Part shown: piece by piece, positions 36,177-43,811 of the stretch
Layout of the letters: each line of letters starts with the position of its first letter
How positions within the stretch are numbered: position 1 is the first letter of the stretch
Source: CBDCVN01 sp965223045
GTDB taxonomy: Bacteria > Deinococcota > Deinococci > Deinococcales > Trueperaceae
Length of the DNA stretch: 64,000 nt
Assembly (NCBI GenBank): GCA_965223045.1
Contig: CBDCVN010000013.1
Location: 1,984,001 to 2,048,000 of the forward strand
Direction of reading: 5' to 3'
Notes under the pieces: generated by a model
The model's database searches: none
Seen by the model: only the letters and a program-made list of their open reading frames with translations
What the model was told of the DNA's origin: nothing
Program-made: the position numbers and the translations under genes

Positions 36177-39100
36177 ATACTCTATGCTCTCACCCATATA
36201 ATTTTTCCACTCTGCCTCAGTTAGGTTTCTGCCTGCAGTAGCACAAGCAACAGCTATAATTTCCTTTACCGATGCACCAGATTCTATTTGGTTAAGTGGT
36301 CCTTTTTCTAAATCCCAAAGACGTACAGTTTTATCGGTGCTACCTGTAACTAACCAATGGCTATCGGGGCTTATGTCAAGTGTGGTAACATTGCCTTCGT
36401 GTCCTAATGAAAACCAAGGGATTATTTCTTGAGGGGATGTCTCGAGTTCACTCAAAGGCCATAAACGTGTGTATTTTCCATCTGTTGTTGCAAGCCACTG
36501 CCCATCAGAACTAAATACCATATTGGAATCTCTAACCTGTTCCAAATCATAAAAATTAGATTTATTAGCACTTTCTAAACCGTTAAGATTGAGTATTTTT
36601 GCAATTTTCCCATCTAAAAATAGGAACCATTGATTATTTGAACTAAAAAGAGAGGTAGTTACGTTTTCCGATATAATTCTATGGGCATAATCTTTTTCTT
36701 CAAGAAGGAGCTGAAAAACTTCAATTCCTAGCTTGCTAAAATCCCATAATTTTAACGAGTAGCCTAGATTCTGAGGCTGTCCTGGTCCAGGAGACCGAAA
36801 TGGTTTTCCCTCCAGACGCTTATCAATAGTGACTAACCAATGTTGATCTGGACTAGAATCTAAACGAGTTTCTAAACTGCTGATAGGTTCAGTTTTTGTA
36901 TCTGCTTGGGAGAGATCCCAAATAATAGCTTTATCCCCGTAATGACCTATAAGACAACAGTTCTCTGGCCCAAAAATAATGTTGTTGATGAGTTCTAAGT
37001 TAATATTTCGTCTAGAGTTATTAAGCGCTACTAAGAAGTCATTATTTTCACCAACAGTTATAGGTGGTTTCGGTTGAGCATTTAAAACCGCTTTACGTTC
37101 AAAATCAGGCAAGCTCCATAGTTCTATGGTGTTGTCTTCCATACCTAGAACCAAATAGCTATCATCTTTACTAAAAGCCATAGTAATTATTGTTCCTTCA
37201 GAATCAGTTAAGGATTCTGGTTTTGCTTGGGGTTCAGAATCACCAATGTACCAAGGTATTACTCTTTCATCATCTATAGTTATAAGCAATTTGGAATTGT
37301 GGCTAAACAAAGCCTGCGTAGTTCCTTCAAGTTCTGCTAAGTCTTTAGCCTCTGGCTCTGACTGAGATATATCCCAAAGTTTTACACCTTCCTGACCATT
37401 AGTTAAAAGCCATTGACCATCAGGACTAAAAGTTGCCTGCTCAGCAGGAATAATGCTTACTGGTGATTTCTGTGCCAAATCTTCTGACATGAAATCACTA
37501 GTAAGCCATAACTGTACAATATCGTCTGAATTATCTGAGTCAGAAACAGTATCATCTGAATCCGAGGTAGATTTTTCACTAGTGATAATTAACCAACTAT
37601 TATCATGGCTAAATTGAATCTCTTTTACCTCATCATAGCTATCTAAGACTCGTCCACCTGTATTTTGCACAATTTCAAGTGCTGTTTGTTTGGTAGATTC
37701 AGTAGGAGTATTGCCCGCATCTTGAGTTACCTTAAGAGCCTCAACCGTTAATAGTAAGGCAAGTTGTGGAGATTCCCATCTAAACCTGCTAGCTTCTGCT
37801 AAGAGCTTATCAGCAAGTGCATACCTTGTTTTACGCACTTCCGTTGTTGCCCTTTGCCACTGTATTCCTGCAAATATTGCCAAAATCAGAGCAACTATAG
37901 AAAATCCAACTAGGCTTCTTACAAATCTCTTTCGCAAAGCTTTTCTTTTAGCTTCAGCAGCTAAGCGTTCTTGTTTCTTTCTCTCTTTTTCTTCTTCACT
38001 TTTTTCAACAAGTCGTTTCTCTATAGTGTCCCACACCCTCATCCCCAATTGCCCTTCTTGGACAAGCGTTAGGTCTTGCTCATCTAGAACTGGACCATCT
38101 TCCTTAATAACTACTTCACCATCAATAAGTTTAGGTTTGCCCTCTTGATCTTTCTCTATCCAATCAACTTTACGGCTTTCCAAAATACGCTTTGCACGCT
38201 GCCCCGGTAAATCTGATTGTTCAAAATTTTCGCGTATTAGTGGGGCAAGTGTGTCATGGGCCAATTTTGTAAGCTTTTTATCATCTTTCGAGGCAGTAGT
38301 AAGCTCTACCAAGAGGTAAAGCTCTTTTGTCTTTTGTAGAAGTGTAGGTAGCTCTTGGTAATGGGTATAGGCTTCTTGTAAGGTAGCAAAGGGCCATGTA
38401 GTTGCAGTACCCATTGGTGTTGTGTGGAAGTTTAAGATATCAAGTAGTAGTCCTGTATCTACAGCATCCTCACGCCAGTTTTTTATGTTGGTTATTTGTT
38501 GCTCGAGAAAATCATTTAATAAATAACCCTCTCTTTTTAGGTCTTGGTAAAGGCTTAAATTAAATTGAGGATGACTATAGTTTTCTTTTTTGGCTTCACG
38601 CCACATCTTGGTAAGAAGGATTTGTAAAGTGGGTGCTAAGGAAGAGCCAGCATCTTCTAAAAGATCATCGGCGATGACTTCACCCAGCAAATCATCTTGT
38701 AAGGTAAGCCCATAATGATCTCTTAAACGAGGAGTTTTGCTAACACCCTCCACAGCCTCAATAATACCCTCGCGGTCCAAAGGCTCTAAAAACATATGAT
38801 TGTGGCTAATATTTGCTTCTTCTAAGTATTTTTCAATTTCAGCCAGCCACTCTTTACGAAAACTAAGAATAAGCTTACCTTTAGGACGATTTTCTCCTTG
38901 GAAAACCTTAGCAATAGTTTCACTAAATTCAGCCATTTCCTGTGCTGAAAGCTTGGGCTGAAACTCACTCCTTATAGGTCTATCTTTTTGGAAGGGGCGA
39001 GTATAAATTTCCTCGAGCTGATCTAAAACTACAATAAGTGGTTTACCCTTTTGCTGTTCAGTATTGTTCCAAGCATCTTCAAGGTTTTCTTTTGCCTCTA

Positions 39101-39323
39101 CATCTAAAGCTTGTAAAAGAGTGTTTTGTGCTCCTAGATTTTGCTCACGTCTTAGATAAAGAATATCAAAATTACCTGCTTTTAAACGTGGTAACACACC
39201 AGCAGCTAAAAAAGAAGACTTACCCACTCCAGATTGACCATAGAGGCAAGTAACAGGGGCACTATTTTCAGAAGTTATTAAATCAAATAGCTCTCGAGTC
39301 TGTTGACCTCTACCAAAAAACAC
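36138..39323 (-). CDS. CHAT-STAND-WD40 gene #1, 3' part (STAND NTPase, TM, WD40)
   Basis: 1061 codons beginning at GTG 39323 next to the IS1 insertion. nSTAND1-type P-loop NTPase: FFGRGQQTRELF, Walker A GQSGVGKSS (near 30), Walker B LIVVLDQLEEIYT, then helical and winged-helix parts to about 380; linker, TM helix near 470-487, WD40 propeller about 560-1020 (GSTDKTVRLWDLEKG). The last ten residues (FRPPPSKINN) come from the IS1634 end. The GTG is an accident of the insertion with no ribosome site, so translation is doubtful. Confidence 0.85.
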   Translation of the reverse strand: MFFGRGQQTRELFDLITSENSAPVTCLYGQSGVGKSSFLAAGVLPRLKAGNFDILYLRREQNLGAQNTLLQALDVEAKENLEDAWNNTEQQKGKPLIVVLDQLEEIYTRPFQKDRPIRSEFQPKLSAQEMAEFSETIAKVFQGENRPKGKLILSFRKEWLAEIEKYLEEANISHNHMFLEPLDREGIIEAVEGVSKTPRLRDHYGLTLQDDLLGEVIADDLLEDAGSSLAPTLQILLTKMWREAKKENYSHPQFNLSLYQDLKREGYLLNDFLEQQITNIKNWREDAVDTGLLLDILNFHTTPMGTATTWPFATLQEAYTHYQELPTLLQKTKELYLLVELTTASKDDKKLTKLAHDTLAPLIRENFEQSDLPGQRAKRILESRKVDWIEKDQEGKPKLIDGEVVIKEDGPVLDEQDLTLVQEGQLGMRVWDTIEKRLVEKSEEEKERKKQERLAAEAKRKALRKRFVRSLVGFSIVALILAIFAGIQWQRATTEVRKTRYALADKLLAEASRFRWESPQLALLLTVEALKVTQDAGNTPTESTKQTALEIVQNTGGRVLDSYDEVKEIQFSHDNSWLIITSEKSTSDSDDTVSDSDNSDDIVQLWLTSDFMSEDLAQKSPVSIIPAEQATFSPDGQWLLTNGQEGVKLWDISQSEPEAKDLAELEGTTQALFSHNSKLLITIDDERVIPWYIGDSEPQAKPESLTDSEGTIITMAFSKDDSYLVLGMEDNTIELWSLPDFERKAVLNAQPKPPITVGENNDFLVALNNSRRNINLELINNIIFGPENCCLIGHYGDKAIIWDLSQADTKTEPISSLETRLDSSPDQHWLVTIDKRLEGKPFRSPGPGQPQNLGYSLKLWDFSKLGIEVFQLLLEEKDYAHRIISENVTTSLFSSNNQWFLFLDGKIAKILNLNGLESANKSNFYDLEQVRDSNMVFSSDGQWLATTDGKYTRLWPLSELETSPQEIIPWFSLGHEGNVTTLDISPDSHWLVTGSTDKTVRLWDLEKGPLNQIESGASVKEIIAVACATAGRNLTEAEWKNYMGESIEYSIFRPPPSKINN

Positions 39324-39332
39324 TTCAGAATG

Positions 39333-40124
39333 GGTAAACCTACAGAAGTAGTGATGAGCTTAAATGGATAAACTTTTATTGTAGTGGTGAATAAAATACC
39401 AAATTGCTCCAATATGGTTTTCCAGATTTCTAGAGAAGGATAAAGCTTTCCTTACTAGACGAGAAACTCGTTGCCTTAAAGTGCAATTGAGACGCTCAAT
39501 ATAACTGGTTTTACCACTCTCTTTACCAACAGCACGATGACGTTTAGATGGAATAACGTTCTCATATGATTCCCAAAAATCTGTGTAGCAAACAGCACAT
39601 TGCCTGTAAACTGGGGGCAAAGAATCCCATAGTGCCTGAGCACTTTTACGGCTTCTATCTCCAATATATAGACCAATTACCTCACGAGTTTTTGCATCAA
39701 TGGCAATCCAAATCCATTGTTTATTACCCTTATGATCAACAAATGACCATAATTCATCCATTTGTACAATTAATTTACCCTTCTTCTTTTTTACAACCTT
39801 TAGTTTACGTGGGGTTTTAGCATATTTCTTTTTCACATAATTGTATAGCCATGTGAGAGAAACCCCTGTAACACGACTAATGCCAGCTAGAGATATTCTT
39901 TCTAGCAACATCTTATCAATGAAAGCTTTTATTGTGTCTGATATTGTCTTTTTAGTAGAGTTTTCGACAAATTGTCTACTACAATCCTTACAAGCATATT
40001 TTTGCTTTTTATTATGTATGTGACCATTTTTTACTGTTTTTTCAGAACCACATTCAGGACATTTCATGTTTCTCCTTCAATTTTAAGGAGTATACAACCT
40101 CATCACTACATATGTAGGACTACC
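39333..40124 (-). mobile_element. IS1-family insertion sequence, 792 bp
   Basis: Ends GGTAAACCTACA...GTAGTGATGAG and, inverted, GGTAGTCCTACA...GTAGTGATGAG form about 25-bp imperfect terminal repeats. The 8-bp direct repeat TCAGAATG flanks it (39325-39332 and 40125-40132), matching the 8-9 bp duplications of IS1. It splits CHAT gene #1 between the CHAT and STAND parts. Confidence 0.93.
39360..40067 (-). CDS. IS1-family transposase, single uninterrupted ORF
   Basis: 235 aa. N-terminal zinc finger CPECGSEKTVKNG...CKDCSRQF and HTH (InsA-like), joined without frameshift to the InsB-like catalytic part: Asp in QMDELWSFV, Asp in YTDFWESY, Glu in IERLNCTLRQRVSRLVRK. Classical IS1 needs a -1 frameshift to make this fusion; this copy belongs to the single-frame branch. 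GGAG lies 5 nt before the ATG. Confidence 0.95.
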   Translation of the reverse strand: MKCPECGSEKTVKNGHIHNKKQKYACKDCSRQFVENSTKKTISDTIKAFIDKMLLERISLAGISRVTGVSLTWLYNYVKKKYAKTPRKLKVVKKKKGKLIVQMDELWSFVDHKGNKQWIWIAIDAKTREVIGLYIGDRSRKSAQALWDSLPPVYRQCAVCYTDFWESYENVIPSKRHRAVGKESGKTSYIERLNCTLRQRVSRLVRKALSFSRNLENHIGAIWYFIHHYNKSLSI

Positions 40125-40843
40125 TCAGAATGTTCTTCTGTAAAATAGGTTAGGTCACGAAAAGGACTAGGAGGTAAATCACCTTTAGGTAAGCTAGGCA
40201 AGGTAAATAAGGGATCTTTAATAGCATCACTTAAAACCCACCTTGCAGAAGCTTGATGAGTAGAAAAAAGTCCCCATGCCCAACCGGGCTCTGGTTTATC
40301 TATGTCAAGAGAACGATAATCCTTGCCTGAAAGGGCTATTACTTTGGCTTTTGCCTCTTCATAGGCTGTCTCGAGGCTTGTTTGCCCTTGCTGACTAATA
40401 AGGCTTTCATAGAACTTAAGTGAAAATTGCTGTGCTTGTTGGTCATTTATAGGGCGTGAAGTAGCAATAAGTGCAGGAATGCCAGCTTGGAAAAAATCGG
40501 CAACCTGCGCTGAGTTTTGACAACCATTTAGAAAAAGTAGCTGTATGCTACTTTGCTCTTTTAGGAGTTGTGCTAGTCCTTGAGCATAAACCTTACCATC
40601 TGCCATTTGCCAAAAGCCACTACTTGAATGTCCTGCAAAATGCAGTATGGCAATACGATTACGGTAAGTACTTAAAGCTTGGAGTAAGTCCTCACGCTCC
40701 GTGTAAGGTAGATCAACAACCTCAAAGCCTTCGAAATTATTTAGTAGTTTGTTAAGATAGCTAGTTTCTTCTGGAATACCTTGCAAAAAGGCTTCTTGAT
40801 CATTGGCAAAAACTAATAGGATGACTGGTTTATTACTAGACAT
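40106..40843 (-). CDS. CHAT-STAND-WD40 gene #1, 5' part (CHAT protease domain)
   Basis: 245 codons behind AAGGAGG. Caspase-like CHAT domain with the His-Cys dyad: ILHFAGHSSSGFW and LLFLNGCQNSAQ. Typical 'KPVILLVFANDQEAFL' first strand, 'AGIPALIATSRPI' and 'W-WGLF' follow. The native frame is cut after YFTEEHSEV by IS1; the last three residues (LHM) derive from the IS end. The fragment could still be made as a free protease domain without its STAND regulator, which would be worth noting if expressed. Confidence 0.88.
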   Translation of the reverse strand: MSSNKPVILLVFANDQEAFLQGIPEETSYLNKLLNNFEGFEVVDLPYTEREDLLQALSTYRNRIAILHFAGHSSSGFWQMADGKVYAQGLAQLLKEQSSIQLLFLNGCQNSAQVADFFQAGIPALIATSRPINDQQAQQFSLKFYESLISQQGQTSLETAYEEAKAKVIALSGKDYRSLDIDKPEPGWAWGLFSTHQASARWVLSDAIKDPLFTLPSLPKGDLPPSPFRDLTYFTEEHSEVVLHM

Positions 40844-40871
40844 AGCACGTTACCTCCTTGGGCAAAATTAA

Positions 40872-42056
40872 TTAGGCCTGTGGTACAAAGCTGCCCTCAA
40901 CTTGAATTACATATTTAGGATTGATTTCAAAGAATTCATAAGCTACATTGCCACCATCATAAGATTTATCAGTTTCAAAACCATAAGGGTCATTCACTAT
41001 CCACATAAGCTCACCGTTATCGTTACGGTAGTAACCACGCACTATTATGAGGTGATCATATGTATCTTGGAAAAAACCGCTAACTATCAAAGGATGACCT
41101 TGATCAAGTGAATTCTTCATGCGTGATTCAGCCGTTGCCTTATCCATATAGCGACTACCTTCAGAACGCCTTGGTCTACTGAAGAAATCAGCACTGTTAC
41201 CTGTTCCTTTAAAGAATTTTTGCAATACAGAAAGAATACCCTTGCCATTAGGACTATCATAGACATGTGCCCCCCAACCATTACCAATTCTGTCAACAAT
41301 AGCACCATAAAGCCCTGCCCCCTTACCAGTTTTTGTAGGTGAGCTGATTTTAAAAACATGACCATTATAATCAAAGGGCTTAGCCACATAAAAACCATAG
41401 TTGCTAGTGTGTTGTGGTGTTTTTGATGTTGCTTGAACCTCTATAGGTTTAGATTCAATAAGACCATAGTAGGCTAACAACATTGCTACAGAGGTAGGTC
41501 CACAAGCCCAAGAACCATGGAAATCATTAGGGGTATCCCACAACTGATGTATATAGGGTACGTTGAGATTAACATCAACATTGGCAGGTAGCTTTGCTGT
41601 TTCCACTGCACGTGTATTGAAAATATTAAGAATTTCTTTGTCAGTAGGGTGATCAGGATAAGCAATCTCATCTTGCAATTCAGAGATGTCTACGGGTTTG
41701 TGAGTTGGGGCAGCAGTGAGTAGACCACGTGCTGCTGGCTGTAAGATTTGGTCTATTTCGTCTTGATTAATACCCATTTCCTCGAGCTGTTCGCTAGGTG
41801 ATTTAACAAAAAGGTCACTAAGTTTTATATCTTCAGGGTTAATAAGACCTTTCAAGGCTCCTACAATAAGTGGTAGGATTTCACTTACAGCACTGGCAAT
41901 AAGCTTAACTGTGGTTGAAGTATCGCTCTGCTGTACAAAACTATTGGCTGCTTCAGCCAAGCCATCAACTACACGAATAGCCGAGTCACTATCTTTTTCT
42001 TCTTGTAAAGTTTTAACAAGTGAATCGGGTAAGGAAAATTCTTTAATATCAGCCAT
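40872..42056 (-). CDS. C39-like (Peptidase_C39_2) cysteine peptidase
   Basis: 394 aa. Residues 1-150 are mostly helical and unlike anything I know; 155-385 is a papain-like C39_2 domain: VNLNVPYIHQLWDTPNDF, catalytic Cys185 in SWACGPTSVAMLLAYYG, His in YDHLIIVRGYY, and Asn/Asp in MWIVNDPYGFE. No signal peptide or transport domain, so a cytosolic protease. AAAGGAG sits inside the preceding lipoprotein's last codons (stop TAA immediately followed by ATG). It lies between a lipoprotein and CHAT gene #1, 28 nt from the latter, so one transcript is likely. Confidence 0.82.
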   Translation of the reverse strand: MADIKEFSLPDSLVKTLQEEKDSDSAIRVVDGLAEAANSFVQQSDTSTTVKLIASAVSEILPLIVGALKGLINPEDIKLSDLFVKSPSEQLEEMGINQDEIDQILQPAARGLLTAAPTHKPVDISELQDEIAYPDHPTDKEILNIFNTRAVETAKLPANVDVNLNVPYIHQLWDTPNDFHGSWACGPTSVAMLLAYYGLIESKPIEVQATSKTPQHTSNYGFYVAKPFDYNGHVFKISSPTKTGKGAGLYGAIVDRIGNGWGAHVYDSPNGKGILSVLQKFFKGTGNSADFFSRPRRSEGSRYMDKATAESRMKNSLDQGHPLIVSGFFQDTYDHLIIVRGYYRNDNGELMWIVNDPYGFETDKSYDGGNVAYEFFEINPKYVIQVEGSFVPQA

Positions 42057-42479
42057 TTAGCGCAACTCCTTTGGTAGATCCAGCCCTAATTGTTGAGCAA
42101 GTTGAACAGCTTGCGTTATAAGGGTAAACATACGATTTTGGTCTTCAAACAGTGAAACACCTTCAGGTTGGTTTCCAGTGCTTTCCCAAATGCTCAAGGC
42201 ACTCACGTAAGAATTATGAATAGTAGAGTACTCGTCGAGAACATTTTTAGCATCGTTGAGTACAGCTAAACGCTCACGATCCTCTTCTGTGATAGTGCCC
42301 TCTCTATTCTTCTCGACGATTGCAGCTATATCATCAACTACTTGGGGGGTAATGGCTTCATAGACCTCAAAGCTAAAATTAGCACTTTGTTTGCCGCGAT
42401 CTAGCAAGCTAGGTGTACAGGCTGTTAGGGCAAGCATTAAAGCTACCACAACCTTAAAAATACTAAACTTCTCTAACAT
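42057..42479 (-). CDS. Small lipoprotein next to the C39 peptidase
   Basis: 140 aa from ATG 42479, where AAGGAG stands 6 nt upstream (an earlier in-frame start lacks one). Lipobox LTAC near residue 21 (ALMLALTACTPSLLDRG). The mature part is wholly helical (VYEAITPQVVDDIAAIVEKN, ERLAVLNDAKNVLDEY, MFTLITQAVQLAQQLGL). Family not recognised. Gapless junction to the peptidase gene suggests joint function, perhaps a membrane-anchored partner or inhibitor; this is a guess. Confidence 0.7.
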   Translation of the reverse strand: MLEKFSIFKVVVALMLALTACTPSLLDRGKQSANFSFEVYEAITPQVVDDIAAIVEKNREGTITEEDRERLAVLNDAKNVLDEYSTIHNSYVSALSIWESTGNQPEGVSLFEDQNRMFTLITQAVQLAQQLGLDLPKELR

Positions 42480-42530
42480 AAAAAACTCCTTATAATGCAC
42501 TTTGCTTGTGCAATTAGTGCCGTTTTTATA

Positions 42531-43811
42531 CTAAAAACCTGTAGGGTACTGGGAACAAATTATTTTGTATCGACGGTTTTTACCAATGTGTGTAGCCCAT
42601 TCTTCCCGAGTAAGATTACGCCCTGTTAACAAGCAAGTCTGTTCTTTGTTTTGGTTTTGATCTTTGTCTTGCAATACTTCCCAATTAGACGTATCCCAAA
42701 AGGCCACGCTGCCATCCTCACCAATAGTTACTAGCAACCTACCATTAGCACTGAATTGTATATCTATCACTTTATCTTGATGTATTTGTTGAGACTCAAT
42801 TTTTCTCCAATTGAGTTCTGATGCATCCCAAATAGCTATATTACCACCAAAGCCACCGGTTATTACTGTTTGAGCATCTTCACTAAATTGCATTGCACTC
42901 ACCCTACCTCCATGCTCCATTTGAAGATCATCTTTCAATTTGCCTGTTGTTTTATCCCGAATAGTTATTACTCCATTACAGTCAGTTTTCACTGTAATTT
43001 GCTCGTTAGGGTTCAAGGGTACTTCTTGTGCCAAGTCAATATGTTCTAATGCAATATCAACTTTCTTCCCAGTGAATATGTCCCAAACAATTCCCCTACC
43101 ACTGTAATCATGGGTAACTGCAAATCGACCATCAGCACTAAATTGCACTCCACTTACTAAGCTTTGATGACCTTGCTGAACACGTATAATTTGGGGCCTT
43201 ACTCCTGTAGTTAAATCCCAGAATCTAACACTACCATCAGGAGCACCGATAACCATTCTTTTATTGTCAAGACTAAAAGAAAACTCACTTCCTTGTCGAT
43301 AAAGACTGGCTTTGTGCTTTGGGCTAGCAAGCATTTTTTTTAGATAGCCCTTTGCCTCTTCTACTTCTTCTTTCTCACTTTTAGGAACAATATCTATAGC
43401 ATGTACTGCTAGTAAAAACCCTAAGTCCAAGTCATTATTGTAGGAATCATTAGGGTTGTTATTAGACTGTAAAGCAATTGATGTGATCTTTATTCCTAAG
43501 AGGCGTGCTAGGGCTATATTTGCATTTCTTTGATTTAGTATCCATTGCCATAGCGCAATTATGGCAAAGATAATTAAGGTAGCTAAAAGCACATACTTTA
43601 TCCATTTATTGCGTCTTACTATCTTCTTGCTTGCTGTCACTAGCCTTTTTTCCTCATTATTCCAGCTACGCATACCTAAATAACCATCTTGCACTTGCCT
43701 TAGATCATATTCATCAAGTACCGGAGGTTTATTTGCTCTTAAATTTTTAGAGAACTTATCAATTACCTTGGATAACTTTAAATATTGACTCTTTTTTCCC
43801 ATTCTGTCCAA
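42531..43811 (-). CDS. CHAT-STAND-WD40 gene #2, 3' part (linker, TM, WD40)
   Basis: 426 codons, frame -1 relative to the upstream part. Linker PPVLDEYDLRQVQDGYLGMRSW equals the linker of paralogue #3 (PVLSEGDLELVEKGKSGMRG); TM helix about 72-90; WD40 repeats about 165-390 (VRFWDLTTG, GIVWDIFTG, IAIWDASEL, VAFWDTSNW); C-terminal motif CLLTGRNLTREEWATHIG...CSQYPTGF. The nominal start (TTG) and the next ATG 9 nt further on lack a ribosome site, so this is the back half of a split gene. Confidence 0.85.
   Translation of the reverse strand: MDRMGKKSQYLKLSKVIDKFSKNLRANKPPVLDEYDLRQVQDGYLGMRSWNNEEKRLVTASKKIVRRNKWIKYVLLATLIIFAIIALWQWILNQRNANIALARLLGIKITSIALQSNNNPNDSYNNDLDLGFLLAVHAIDIVPKSEKEEVEEAKGYLKKMLASPKHKASLYRQGSEFSFSLDNKRMVIGAPDGSVRFWDLTTGVRPQIIRVQQGHQSLVSGVQFSADGRFAVTHDYSGRGIVWDIFTGKKVDIALEHIDLAQEVPLNPNEQITVKTDCNGVITIRDKTTGKLKDDLQMEHGGRVSAMQFSEDAQTVITGGFGGNIAIWDASELNWRKIESQQIHQDKVIDIQFSANGRLLVTIGEDGSVAFWDTSNWEVLQDKDQNQNKEQTCLLTGRNLTREEWATHIGKNRRYKIICSQYPTGF

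Larger units (their letters stand above)
34439..40843 (-). pseudogene. CHAT-STAND-WD40 gene #1, broken by two insertion sequences
   Basis: Joining 40843-40125, 39324-36177 and 34456-34439 (taking out IS1 and IS1634 plus one target copy each) gives 3885 nt, exactly 1295 codons, open throughout and ending in GESIEYRKTCS-stop, the expected C-terminus beside the paralogues' ...GDRPYQKACPEYPNGP and ...GKNRRYKIICSQYPTGF. The gene was therefore intact recently: CHAT protease (HFAGHS, LNGC), nSTAND1-type NTPase, TM helix, WD40. AAGGAGG precedes its ATG. Last gene of a minus-strand run behind the C39 peptidase. Confidence 0.92.

Noticed and set aside
39360..40067. Frameshift-dependent InsA/InsB pair of classical IS1
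   Set aside because: A single continuous 235-codon frame contains both the zinc finger/HTH and the DDE part.
43785..43805. Programmed -1 ribosomal frameshift joining the two halves of CHAT gene #2
   Set aside because: The A AAA AAG heptamer is not in the zero frame; the P-site pairing would be GAA to GGA, which is poor. Mutation or homopolymer error is likelier.
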